From the NCBI GenBank assembly GCA_963836375.1, contig CAWIJK010000004.1, positions 868,001-932,000 on the forward strand: 64,000 bases of DNA, read 5' to 3'. This document shows, one piece after another, positions 16,581-24,076 of the stretch (the stretch's first letter is position 1; the number at the start of each line of letters is the position of its first letter). This DNA is from CAWIJK01 sp963836375 (GTDB lineage: Bacteria; Actinomycetota; Acidimicrobiia; Acidimicrobiales; RAAP-2). A program made the translations under genes and the position numbers. The notes under the pieces are model-generated. The model was not told where the DNA came from. It searched no databases and saw nothing but the letters and a program-made list of their open reading frames with translations.

Positions 16581-16886
16581 TCAATGCAGGCCGGTGCCGG
16601 TGTGGAAGAAGAAGTTGACCAGCGTCGGGGCGGCGCCGATCAACAGGGCCGCCAGACCGGACACGAGCACCGTCCGACGGCCCACGAACGACTGGTGGTA
16701 GTTCTGCGAGTGCGAGCCGAGGGCCCAGGCCGCGGCGCCGATGAGGAGGCCGACCAGCGCGGCCACCAGCGCCCACCCGCCCAGGCCGTTGGTCAGTTGC
16801 TGGAGCGTCCCGCCCCCGGGGAGCTGTGCCGGGTCCGGGTTGAGCGTGACGTCGGCCAGCCGGGCCGACCAGACCGCGGCGGTCAT
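16581..16886 (-). CDS. VirB2-like/DUF6112-type small membrane protein
   Basis: The 101-residue protein has two hydrophobic segments (WALVAALVGLLIGAAAWALG and TVLVSGLAALLIGAAPTLVNFFF) separated by a short polar loop GSHSQNYHQSFVGRR. This is the pattern of pilin-like VirB2/TrbC and of DUF6112 proteins that begin actinobacterial conjugation operons. ATG 16886 has an excellent GGGAGGAG site. As first gene of the minus-strand secretion operon it diverges from the histidine kinase gene across an AT-rich repeat array. Confidence 0.7.
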   Translation of the reverse strand: MTAAVWSARLADVTLNPDPAQLPGGGTLQQLTNGLGGWALVAALVGLLIGAAAWALGSHSQNYHQSFVGRRTVLVSGLAALLIGAAPTLVNFFFHTGTGLH

Positions 16887-16943
16887 CGGTGCTCCTCCCA
16901 ACCGCCCGGTGCGGTCACCGGGCCCCCGACGATGGTAAAGAGT

Positions 16944-16989
16944 CTCCCACTCATTTTCAACCCTTTTCATTCATTTTCAGTCCTCTCCA
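16944..16989. promoter_or_regulatory. Array of 10-bp-spaced TTTTCA direct repeats between divergent operons
   Basis: TTTTCA occurs at 16954-16959, 16964-16969 and 16974-16979, exactly 10 bp apart. Degenerate copies CTCCCA (16944) and TCTCCA (16984) keep the phase. The patch is conspicuously AT-rich in a GC-rich genome. Head-to-tail repeats one helical turn apart suit an OmpR/PhoB-family regulator such as the one encoded at 18627. Confidence 0.45.
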
Positions 16990-17062
16990 GCCCCTTCCCG
17001 TGGCCTCCGTCACGGCGGCGGAGTGCCCCCGGGCCCTGTCGTCGATCCCGGTGCGGCCCTGC

Positions 17063-17068
17063 CACACT
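17063..17068 (+). promoter_or_regulatory. -10-like CACACT before the histidine kinase gene
   Basis: CACACT lies 6 nt before the GTG at 17075, at the spacing seen for other leaderless starts here, but it lacks the first T of TANNNT. The same CACACT placement recurs before 33371. Confidence 0.25.
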
Positions 17069-17074
17069 GGGGGC

Positions 17075-18619
17075 GTGACCGGGGTGACGGACAGCGCGCA
17101 ACTCCTGGGCGCCTCCCTCCCGGTCGCCGCCCAGTACGCCATCGCCGCGGGCGTCCTCGTGGTCGCCGTCGTCGTGGCGGCGATGCTCGGGCGGCGTTCG
17201 GGGCGCCGGGCGCTGTCCCAGCGCCTGACCGCGCTCGGGTCGCGCCTCGGCATCGACCCCCCCGAGGACGAGAGCAGCATCGAGGTCGCCCTCAGCTATC
17301 TCGAACAGGTGACCGGGGCGGCGACCGAGGCGGTGGCCGAGGCCAGTGCCGACGCCATCCGCCTTCGACGCTCGCTCGACACGCTGCCCCAGGGGGTCGT
17401 GATCTGCGACGAGAACGGGACCGTCGTCTACCGCAACGAGCGGGCCAACGCGCTGATGACCAGTCGACGGGGTGACGCGCTGGCGGCGCAGGCGGTGACC
17501 GAGTTGCTCGAGGACGCGTGGCACGAGGGGGCCGCCGAACGGAGTCTCGACCTCTACGGGCCGCCCCGGCGCACCCTGCTGGTCCGGGCCCGGCTCATCG
17601 ACGACGGGCGCCGGCCCCTCGGGGTGATCGCCATGATCGAGGACGTCTCGGAGCGTCGGCGACTCGAAGAGATCCGCCGCGACTTCGTCGCCAACGTGAG
17701 CCACGAGCTCAAGACGCCGATGGGAGCGCTCGGTCTCCTGGCCGAGACCCTCGTCTCTGAGCCCGACGTCGAAGTGGCCCAGCGCCTGGCCAGCCGCATC
17801 CACACCGAGGCTTTCCGGGTCAGCCGCATCATCGACGACCTGCTCGACCTGAGCCGGATCGAATCCGAAGAAGCGCCTCCCCGAGAGCCCGTCTTGGTGA
17901 GTCTGGTGATGGCCGAGGCGGTCGAACGGGTGCGGGCCACCGCCGAGCAGCGGGGCATCACCATCGATCTGTTGGAGCCCGAGCCGCTCGTGACGGTGAT
18001 CGGGGACCGTCGGCAGCTGGTCTCGGCCATGCACGCCCTGCTGGAGAACGCCGTCACCTACTCCTACGAGGGCAGCCGGGTGACCGTTTCGGGCACGGTG
18101 ATCCGCGACGACGCCGCGGTGACCACCGTCGGCGGCGCGGGCCCGGCTCCCGGCGTATCGGCCATCGGCAGCACCTCGGCCAGTTCGGCCAGTTCGGCGA
18201 CCCCGGCCGGCACCGTCGGCACCGTGTCGGGCGGACCGGCGGCCTCGAGCACCGGGCCCGACGGCGCAGCGCCGGACACCGGCTGGGGAACCGACCTGAG
18301 CCTGAACAACGGCTCGACCGACGACGCCACCGGGACCCACCACCTCGACACCGGGGCCAAGGCCCTGCGCGACGTGGTCCGCCTGTCGGTGGCCGACCAC
18401 GGCATCGGCATCCCGGCCCGCGACCTGGACCGGATCTTCGAGCGCTTCTACCGGGTCGACCACGGCCGCAGCCGCGACACCGGCGGGACCGGGCTCGGCC
18501 TCTCCATCGTCCGTCACGTGGCCAACAACCACCAGGGTTGGGTCGACGTGGAATCGCGCGAAGGTGAGGGCTCGACCTTCACCCTCGTCCTCCCGTTACA
18601 ACCCGAGCGCCTCGCCTGA
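17075..18619 (+). CDS. phoR: PhoR/SenX3-like sensor histidine kinase with a large insertion in the ATPase domain
   Basis: The 514-residue protein has one N-terminal membrane helix (about 18-39), a PAS-like region with SLDTLPQGVVICDENGTVVYRN, the HisKA box FVANVSHELKTPMGAL (His about 210), an N box HALLENAVTYS, G1 ADHGIGIP, F box IFERFYRVD and G2 TGGTGLGLSIV. This is the SenX3/PhoR type that senses phosphate supply through PstSCAB-PhoU. Between N box and G1, about 89 residues rich in Ser, Thr, Gly and Ala (roughly 18103-18370) are inserted where 15-20 are usual. It precedes the response regulator by 7 nt. The GTG at 17084 is an alternative start. Confidence 0.85.
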   Translation: MTGVTDSAQLLGASLPVAAQYAIAAGVLVVAVVVAAMLGRRSGRRALSQRLTALGSRLGIDPPEDESSIEVALSYLEQVTGAATEAVAEASADAIRLRRSLDTLPQGVVICDENGTVVYRNERANALMTSRRGDALAAQAVTELLEDAWHEGAAERSLDLYGPPRRTLLVRARLIDDGRRPLGVIAMIEDVSERRRLEEIRRDFVANVSHELKTPMGALGLLAETLVSEPDVEVAQRLASRIHTEAFRVSRIIDDLLDLSRIESEEAPPREPVLVSLVMAEAVERVRATAEQRGITIDLLEPEPLVTVIGDRRQLVSAMHALLENAVTYSYEGSRVTVSGTVIRDDAAVTTVGGAGPAPGVSAIGSTSASSASSATPAGTVGTVSGGPAASSTGPDGAAPDTGWGTDLSLNNGSTDDATGTHHLDTGAKALRDVVRLSVADHGIGIPARDLDRIFERFYRVDHGRSRDTGGTGLGLSIVRHVANNHQGWVDVESREGEGSTFTLVLPLQPERLA

Positions 18620-18626
18620 AACGCCG

Positions 18627-19382
18627 ATGACCCAATCAGAGCCCGCCATCGTCTCAACCGACTCGAGGCTGACCAACGTCCTGCTGGCCGAGGACGAGGA
18701 GTCGTTCATCGATGCCCTCGTGATCGGGCTGACCCACGAGGGCTTCCGCGTGACGGTGGCCCGCGACGGCCAGGAGGCGCTCAACCTTTTCGACGAGACG
18801 TCCCCGGACCTCATCCTCTTGGACCTCATGTTGCCCAAGGTGTCGGGGATCGACGTCTGCCGTTCGATCCGCGGCCGGTCGTCGGTGCCCATCATCATGG
18901 TCACCGCCAAGGGAACCGAGATCGACACCGTCGTCGCCCTCGAGGTCGGGGCGGACGACTACGTGACCAAGCCCTACCGCCTCCGCGAGCTGGTCGCCCG
19001 GATGCGGGCCGTCATGCGCCGCTCGGCGGCCGCCGAGCGGCCCGGACCCACGGTGTCGTTGGCCGGGGACGACGAGACGGCGTGGCAGGCCGGCGACGTC
19101 CGGGTCGACCTCGAGCAGCGCCGGGTCTTCGTGCGGGGCGAGGAGGTCCAGCTGCGGCGCAAGGAGTTCGAGCTGCTCAAGCTCCTGGTCGAGAACGCTG
19201 GCCGGGTGCTGACCCGCGACGTCCTGATCGACCGGGTCTGGGGGACCGACTACATCGGAGACACCAAGACCCTCGACGTGCACATCAAGCGACTCCGCTC
19301 GCGCATCGAGGTCGACCCCTCCAAACCGTCGTTGATCACGACGATCCGGGGGGTCGGCTACCGCTTCGACGCCGAGCCGTAG
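18627..19382 (+). CDS. phoB: OmpR/PhoB-family response regulator (RegX3-like)
   Basis: The 251-residue protein has a receiver domain with the acidic pair AEDEE, phospho-acceptor Asp in LILLDLMLP, the Thr of VTAKG and the Lys of DDYVTKPYRLRELVARM. The winged-helix domain carries ELLKLLVENAGRVLTRDVL and TLDVHIKRLRSRIE. It pairs with the kinase immediately upstream and would activate phosphate-starvation genes. The receiver-DNA-binding linker is slightly long. The divergent repeat array upstream of the kinase gene is a plausible own target. Confidence 0.88.
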   Translation: MTQSEPAIVSTDSRLTNVLLAEDEESFIDALVIGLTHEGFRVTVARDGQEALNLFDETSPDLILLDLMLPKVSGIDVCRSIRGRSSVPIIMVTAKGTEIDTVVALEVGADDYVTKPYRLRELVARMRAVMRRSAAAERPGPTVSLAGDDETAWQAGDVRVDLEQRRVFVRGEEVQLRRKEFELLKLLVENAGRVLTRDVLIDRVWGTDYIGDTKTLDVHIKRLRSRIEVDPSKPSLITTIRGVGYRFDAEP

Positions 19383-19402
19383 GCGGGGACCCGGACCCGG
19401 GG

Positions 19403-20725
19403 TCAGGACCGGATGGCCCCCGGGCCGGGGGTCACGAACGGGTCGCCCCCGAACCATGGGGCCAGACAGTCGGGCAGGCGGACCCGGCCATCGGGTTGGC
19501 GGCCCTGTTCGACCAGGGCCGCCCAGATCCGCGGCCAGGCCAGGGCCGAGCCGTTCACCGTGTGGACCAGCACCGGTGGCCCACCGGCCTCGGGCCGGTA
19601 CCGCACGTTGGCCCGGCGCGCCTGGTAGTCGCGGAACCAGCTCACCGAGGAGACCTCGAGCCAGCGGTCGCAGCCCGGCGAGTACACCTCGAGGTCGAAC
19701 GTGCGGGCCGAGGGCCCGCCCAGGTCCCCGGTGCACAGGTCGAGGACCCGGTACAAAAAGCCCAGTTCGCGGAGCAATACCTCGGCCCGGGCCAGGATGT
19801 CGGCCTGGGCCGCGCCGGCCTGTTCGGGGGTGGCGTAGGCGAACAGCTCCACCTTGTCGAACTCGTGGACCCGCAGCAGGCCCCGGGTGTCCCGCCCCGC
19901 CGCGCCGGCCTCGCGCCGGAAGCACGCCGTCACCGCGCTGTAGCGGACGGGCAGCTCCCCCTCGGCCAGGATCTCGCCTCGGCGCATGGAGGTCAGGGGG
20001 ACCTCGGCCGTCGGGATCGCCCACAGGTCGTCGCGTTCGACGTGGTAGGCCTCGTCGGAGAACTTCGGCAGGTGGCCGGTCGAGGTCATCGTCCCGGTGA
20101 GCACCAGGGTCGGGGGGCGGACCTCCTCGTAGGCGTCGGCGTGGCGGGCCAGGGCGAGCGAGGTCATGGCCCGCAGCAGCCGGGCTCCGTCGCCCCGGTA
20201 GAGGGGGAACATCGACCCGGACAGCTTGGCCCCACGCTCCATGTCCAAGATGCCCAGGGCCTCGCCGATCTCCCAGTGGGGCACCCGTTGGTGCTCGGCC
20301 CACTCGGGTTCGGGCTCGCCGACGTCCATCCCGGGCCACCAGCGTCGGCGCTCCACGTTGTCCTCGGGGCCGGTGCCGTCGGGCGCCTCGTCGGCGGGCA
20401 GGTTGGGCAGGTCCAACAGCGCGGCCCGGACCGCCGCGGCCAGGGACTCGACACCGGCGGCGGCGGACCGCTCCTCCTCGCCCAACCGGCGGCTCTCGCC
20501 CGACAGCTCGGCCGAGCGCTTCTCGTCGCCCGCCCGCTTCGCCTCGGCCACCTGGCGCGAGATCGCCTTGACCCGGCTCCGCAGGGACTCTTGGATCCCG
20601 AGCGCCTGGCGGTGGGCCGCGTCCAGTTCGGCCAGCCGGTCCACCTCGGCCGGGTCGACGCCCCGGCGCCCGAGCGCGGCCTTGACCGAGTCCAAGTCGT
20701 CGCGGACGAGTCGGAGGTCGATCAT
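19403..20725 (-). CDS. serS: Seryl-tRNA synthetase
   Basis: The 440-residue class II synthetase has the N-terminal long antiparallel coiled coil that binds the tRNA-Ser variable arm (residues about 25-110, VKAALGRRGVD to SLAAAVRAALL). The catalytic core includes class II motif 2 (ACFRREAGAAGRDTRGLLRVHEFDKVE) and motif 3 (VHTVNGSALAWPRIWAALVE). It charges tRNA-Ser with serine. The end of the gene converges with the response regulator gene (20-nt gap). ATG 20725 lies 10 nt after a TACCGT box that overlaps the -10 of the divergent ABC gene. Confidence 0.95.
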   Translation of the reverse strand: MIDLRLVRDDLDSVKAALGRRGVDPAEVDRLAELDAAHRQALGIQESLRSRVKAISRQVAEAKRAGDEKRSAELSGESRRLGEEERSAAAGVESLAAAVRAALLDLPNLPADEAPDGTGPEDNVERRRWWPGMDVGEPEPEWAEHQRVPHWEIGEALGILDMERGAKLSGSMFPLYRGDGARLLRAMTSLALARHADAYEEVRPPTLVLTGTMTSTGHLPKFSDEAYHVERDDLWAIPTAEVPLTSMRRGEILAEGELPVRYSAVTACFRREAGAAGRDTRGLLRVHEFDKVELFAYATPEQAGAAQADILARAEVLLRELGFLYRVLDLCTGDLGGPSARTFDLEVYSPGCDRWLEVSSVSWFRDYQARRANVRYRPEAGGPPVLVHTVNGSALAWPRIWAALVEQGRQPDGRVRLPDCLAPWFGGDPFVTPGPGAIRS

Positions 20726-20735
20726 CTGGGCGCCA

Positions 20736-20745
20736 ACGGTAGCGT
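20736..20745. promoter_or_regulatory. Overlapping divergent -10 boxes of serS and the ABC exporter operon
   Basis: ACGGTAGCGT holds TAGCGT on the plus strand (9 nt before ATG 20755) and TACCGT on the minus strand (10 nt before ATG 20725). The two boxes share the central TA, so the polymerases would compete for the same DNA. Confidence 0.4.
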
Positions 20746-20754
20746 GCAGCCCGT

Positions 20755-21756
20755 ATGCCGGCCGACGCCCCCCTCGCGCCCGCGGCCCGCCCCGGGGGCC
20801 CGGCCATCGAGTGTGAGGAGCTGGTCGTGCGCTACGGGCCGGTCACCGCGGTGGCCGGGCTGTCGTTCCGGGCCATGCCGGGCGAGGTGCTCGCCCTCCT
20901 CGGACCCAACGGGGCCGGCAAGACCTCGACCGTCGAAAGCCTCGAGGGCTACCGCCGCCCGGCGTCGGGCCGGCTCCGGGTGCTCGGCCTCGACCCGCTT
21001 ACCGACCACCGGGCCCTCACCCCGAGCATCGGGGCCATGCTCCAGCGGGGCGGGGTCTACCCGATGCTGGGCCCCCGCCGGGTCCTGCGCCTCTTCGCCG
21101 CCTACTATCCCGAGCCCGAGGATCCCGAGGCCCTGGTCGAACTGGTCGGACTGCGTGAGGTGGCCGACACCCCCTGGCGGCACCTCTCGGGGGGCGAGCA
21201 GCAACGGCTCTCGCTGGCCCTGGCGCTGGTGGGCCGGCCCCGGGTGGTCTTCTTGGACGAGCCGACGGCCGGGGTCGACCCCGAGGGCCGCCTGGCCGTG
21301 CGGGCGGTCATCGCCGGACTGGCCGACCGGGGTGTCTGCGTGCTGCTGACCACCCACGAGCTGGGCGAGGCCGAGCGGCTGGCCGATCAGGTGGTCATCG
21401 TCCACCGGGGCCGGGCCGCCGCCTCGGGCTCGGTGGCCGAGCTGGCCTCGGGCTCGGTGGTCAGCTTCGGGGCGCCGTCGGGCCTGGACACCGCGGCCCT
21501 GTCGAGAACCCTCGGGGCCGCGGTGACCGAGGGCCCCCCGGGGCGCTACCTGGTGGCCGGCGAGGGCACGCCGGCGTTGACCGCCGCCCTCACCGCCTGG
21601 CTGGCCCGACACGACGCGCCCCTGAGCGACCTGCGCACCGGGCGGTCGCTCGAGGACACCTACCTGGCCATCGTGGGTGCGCAGGGCGCGGCGTCGCCCG
21701 GGGAGCCCGGGGGCACCGCCAACCGGGGCCGGCGCCGGGCGCGGGGGGGTCGGTGA
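20755..21756 (+). CDS. ABC exporter ATP-binding protein
   Basis: The 333-residue ATPase has Walker A LGPNGAGKTSTVE (residues 50-57), signature HLSGGEQQRLSLAL, Walker B VVFLDEPTAGVDPEG, the switch His in TTHELGEAERLADQVV, and a C-terminal extension of about 100 residues ending RRRARGGR, as in ABC-2/drug-resistance (DrrA/CcmA-like) transporters. It overlaps the permease gene by GTGA. ABC-2 pairs of this kind are commonly placed beside ctaA/ctaB in actinobacteria, so a role tied to oxidase or heme A assembly is conceivable. The substrate is unknown. Confidence 0.88.
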   Translation: MPADAPLAPAARPGGPAIECEELVVRYGPVTAVAGLSFRAMPGEVLALLGPNGAGKTSTVESLEGYRRPASGRLRVLGLDPLTDHRALTPSIGAMLQRGGVYPMLGPRRVLRLFAAYYPEPEDPEALVELVGLREVADTPWRHLSGGEQQRLSLALALVGRPRVVFLDEPTAGVDPEGRLAVRAVIAGLADRGVCVLLTTHELGEAERLADQVVIVHRGRAAASGSVAELASGSVVSFGAPSGLDTAALSRTLGAAVTEGPPGRYLVAGEGTPALTAALTAWLARHDAPLSDLRTGRSLEDTYLAIVGAQGAASPGEPGGTANRGRRRARGGR

Positions 21757-22487
21757 GGGCGCTCGGGGCCCAGGTGCGGGCCGAGACCTTCATGACCCTG
21801 CGGCGCGGCGAGACGCTCCTGCTCACCATCGGCATCCCGGTGGTCTTCTTGATCTTCTTCTCGAGCGTCCACGTGGTCGAGACCGGCACGCCGAAGCGGG
21901 TCACCTTCATCCTCCCGGGCATCTTGGCCCTGGCCATCATGTCCACTGCCATGGTGTCGCTCGGGATCGCCACCGGCTTCGAGCGCGGCTACGGCGTGCT
22001 CAAGCGCCTGGGGTCCACCCCGCTCGGGCGGCCCCGGCTGCTCGGGGCCAAGGTGGCCACGATCCTGGTCGTCGAGGCGCTCCAGGTGGCCGTGCTGGTG
22101 CCGGTCGGGGCCGCCCTCGGCTGGCGGCCCCCGGGCGGCGCCGGGTCGGCCGCGGGCGAGGCCCTGGCCCTGGCCCTCTTGGGCACGGCCGCCTTCGCCG
22201 GGATCGGCCTGTGCCTGGCCGGGCTGCTGCGGGCCGAGGTCAACCTGGCCGCGACCAACGGCCTCTACCTGGTGCTCTTGCTCCTGGGCGGGATGATCGT
22301 GCCGGTGGCCAAGCTCCCCGCCGCCATGGGCGCGCTGGCGCGGGCCCTGCCGGCCGCCGCCCTCTCGGGTGGGCTGCACGCGGCCCTGGGCACCGGCACC
22401 CCGGTGCCGGTCGAGTCCTGGGTGGTGCTCGGGGCGTGGGCCGTGGCGGCACCCCTGGCCGCCGCCCTCACCTTCAGGTGGGAGTAG
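21753..22487 (+). CDS. ABC-2 type exporter permease
   Basis: The 244-residue membrane protein has about six hydrophobic segments. It includes TIGIPVVFLIFFSSVH near the N terminus, FILPGILALAIMSTAMVSLGIATGFERGYGVLKRLGSTPL (the conserved ABC-2 core with its cytoplasmic loop) and LYLVLLLLGGMIVPVAKLP. GTG 21753 overlaps the ATPase stop by four bases. Its last 14 nt overlap the convergent tlpA-like gene. Forms a transporter with the preceding ATPase. Confidence 0.85.
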   Translation: MRALGAQVRAETFMTLRRGETLLLTIGIPVVFLIFFSSVHVVETGTPKRVTFILPGILALAIMSTAMVSLGIATGFERGYGVLKRLGSTPLGRPRLLGAKVATILVVEALQVAVLVPVGAALGWRPPGGAGSAAGEALALALLGTAAFAGIGLCLAGLLRAEVNLAATNGLYLVLLLLGGMIVPVAKLPAAMGALARALPAAALSGGLHAALGTGTPVPVESWVVLGAWAVAAPLAAALTFRWE

Positions 22488-23091
22488 CCAGCTTGTCCTC
22501 CCAGGTCCGGAACTGGGCGGCGGTCAGCGCCCCGTAGGTGATGTGGGCGATCGTCCCGTCGCCGCGCACCATCACCGACTCGGGGAGCCCGGTGAAGGCG
22601 AACAGGCCCTGGGTGACCGAGTAGTCGGCGTCGACGCCCACCGGGAACGTGACCCCGTTCGCGTGCACGAAGGCCAGGGCGTTGCGGGTGGGGTCGCTCC
22701 CGTCGATCCCGATCACCGCCACCTTGGCTGTCGCCCCCCCGGAGTTCTGATCCCGGTAGATCGACGCCACGGCCGGGATCTCGGACTGGCAGGGCCCGCA
22801 CCAGCTGGCGAAGAAGACGAGCACGGCCGGGCGGCCGCCACCTCCCCCCGCCGCCGGTACCGCCACATCGGGGCCCCCGCCGAGGCGGGGCAGCGAGAAG
22901 GCCGGCACCGCGCCGCCGATCCGCGGCCCGGCACCGCCGGACGACGAGGTGCCGCCGGGTCTCGTGAGTAGGAGGCCGGCGGCGAGCCCGGCCGCCAGCA
23001 CCAGGCCGACCACCAAGAAGACCGGCCGGGGGCGCCTCGCGGGCGCGGCGGGGGCGTCGGGCACCTCAGTGGTACCGGATGAGGGTGTCAC
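22474..23091 (-). CDS. TlpA/ResA-like membrane-anchored thioredoxin
   Basis: The 205-residue protein has an N-terminal signal anchor (PVFLVVGLVLAAGLAAGLLL, about 23-42), a Gly/Ser linker and a thioredoxin fold with FFASWCGPCQSEIP (C-G-P-C), then TGLPESVMVRGDGTIAHI with the cis-Pro. It acts outside the membrane, reducing apocytochrome c or CuA-site thiols. Position directly after ctaB supports a role in oxidase or cytochrome assembly. GTG 23091 overlaps ctaB by 26 nt; GTG 23064 would leave a one-base gap and is the alternative. Confidence 0.82.
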   Translation of the reverse strand: MTPSSGTTEVPDAPAAPARRPRPVFLVVGLVLAAGLAAGLLLTRPGGTSSSGGAGPRIGGAVPAFSLPRLGGGPDVAVPAAGGGGGRPAVLVFFASWCGPCQSEIPAVASIYRDQNSGGATAKVAVIGIDGSDPTRNALAFVHANGVTFPVGVDADYSVTQGLFAFTGLPESVMVRGDGTIAHITYGALTAAQFRTWEDKLATPT

Positions 23092-23989
23092 CGGCCATGG
23101 CGACGAACAGCAGCGTCAGGTATGTGATCGAGTAGCCGAAGAGGCGCATGGACTCGCGGCCGGTGGCCCGGCCGGCCCGGGCCAACCGCCACAGGTTGGC
23201 CGACATGGCGAGGAAGATCGCGCCGAGGACCGCTGCGCTCACGGTGTAGACGAGCCCCATGTGGCCGACCACCGCGAAGAACAGGGAGACAGCGACCAGG
23301 GCCACGGTGTAGACGAGGATCTCGCTGGTCGTCCGGATGAGCGAGGCGACGGCCGGCAGCATCGGGACGTTGGCCTTCTGGTAGTCCTCGCGGTAGCGCA
23401 CGGCCAGGGCCCAGAAGTGCGGCGGGGTCCAGATGAAGATGATGGCGAAGAGGACGACCGGGGTCCACGACAGGCCGCCGGTGACCGCCGCCCAGCCCAC
23501 CAACACCGGCACGGCGCCCGCCGCCCCGCCGATCACGATGTTCTGGGTCGAACGGCGCTTCAGCCACATCGTGTAGACGAAGACGTAGAACAAGGTGGCC
23601 GACACGGCGAGCACCGCCGAGAGGAGGTTGACGAGCCCCCACAGCTCGACAAAGGCCAGCACCTCGAGGCAGACGGCGAAGGTGAGGGCCGCCCGCGGGG
23701 TCACCGCGCCGGTCACCAGCGGCCGCTTGCGGGTCCGGTTCATCAGCCGATCGATGTCCCGGTCCACGTACATGTTGATGGCGTTGGCCCCGCCGGCGGC
23801 CAGGGCCCCGCCCACCAGGGTGGCGGCCATCAGCCAGACCGGCGGCACCCCCCGCTCGGCGACGATCATGGTCGGCAGCGTGGTCACGAGCAGCAGCTCG
23901 ATGATCCGGGGCTTGGTGAGGGCCACATAGGCACCCGCACGCGACCTACCCGCTCGGGTGGCCCCCAGGGACGGGGCTTCGGATGCCAT
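23066..23989 (-). CDS. ctaB: Protoheme IX farnesyltransferase (heme O synthase)
   Basis: The 307-residue UbiA-family prenyltransferase has YVALTKPRIIELLL, the first Asp-rich motif ANAINMYVDRDIDRLMNRTRKRPL and the second motif region VRYREDYQKANVPMLP, with about nine hydrophobic segments. It adds farnesyl to heme B to make heme O, the precursor used by CtaA. ATG 23989 is chosen; translation upstream of it is not protein-like. It is transcribed away from ctaA and together with the tlpA-like gene. Confidence 0.94.
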   Translation of the reverse strand: MASEAPSLGATRAGRSRAGAYVALTKPRIIELLLVTTLPTMIVAERGVPPVWLMAATLVGGALAAGGANAINMYVDRDIDRLMNRTRKRPLVTGAVTPRAALTFAVCLEVLAFVELWGLVNLLSAVLAVSATLFYVFVYTMWLKRRSTQNIVIGGAAGAVPVLVGWAAVTGGLSWTPVVLFAIIFIWTPPHFWALAVRYREDYQKANVPMLPAVASLIRTTSEILVYTVALVAVSLFFAVVGHMGLVYTVSAAVLGAIFLAMSANLWRLARAGRATGRESMRLFGYSITYLTLLFVAMAGDTLIRYH

Positions 23990-24062
23990 CGAGAGGGAGC
24001 CTACGGCGGGCGGGCCGCCCGAACCAGACCGCCCCGGCCTGGCCGCCCCCGGGGGCCGCCGG

Positions 24063-24068
24063 TACGCT
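24063..24068 (+). promoter_or_regulatory. -10-like TACGCT, leaderless promoter of ctaA
   Basis: TACGCT ends 8 nt before the GTG at 24077, in the 87-bp gap shared with the divergent ctaB start. Confidence 0.4.
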
Positions 24069-24076
24069 GGGCGGTC

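Noticed and set aside
6565..16886. Integrated conjugative element or prophage
   Set aside because: Secretion genes are present, but no integrase, relaxase, replication gene, transposase or flanking att repeats were found; only the partial gene set is reported.
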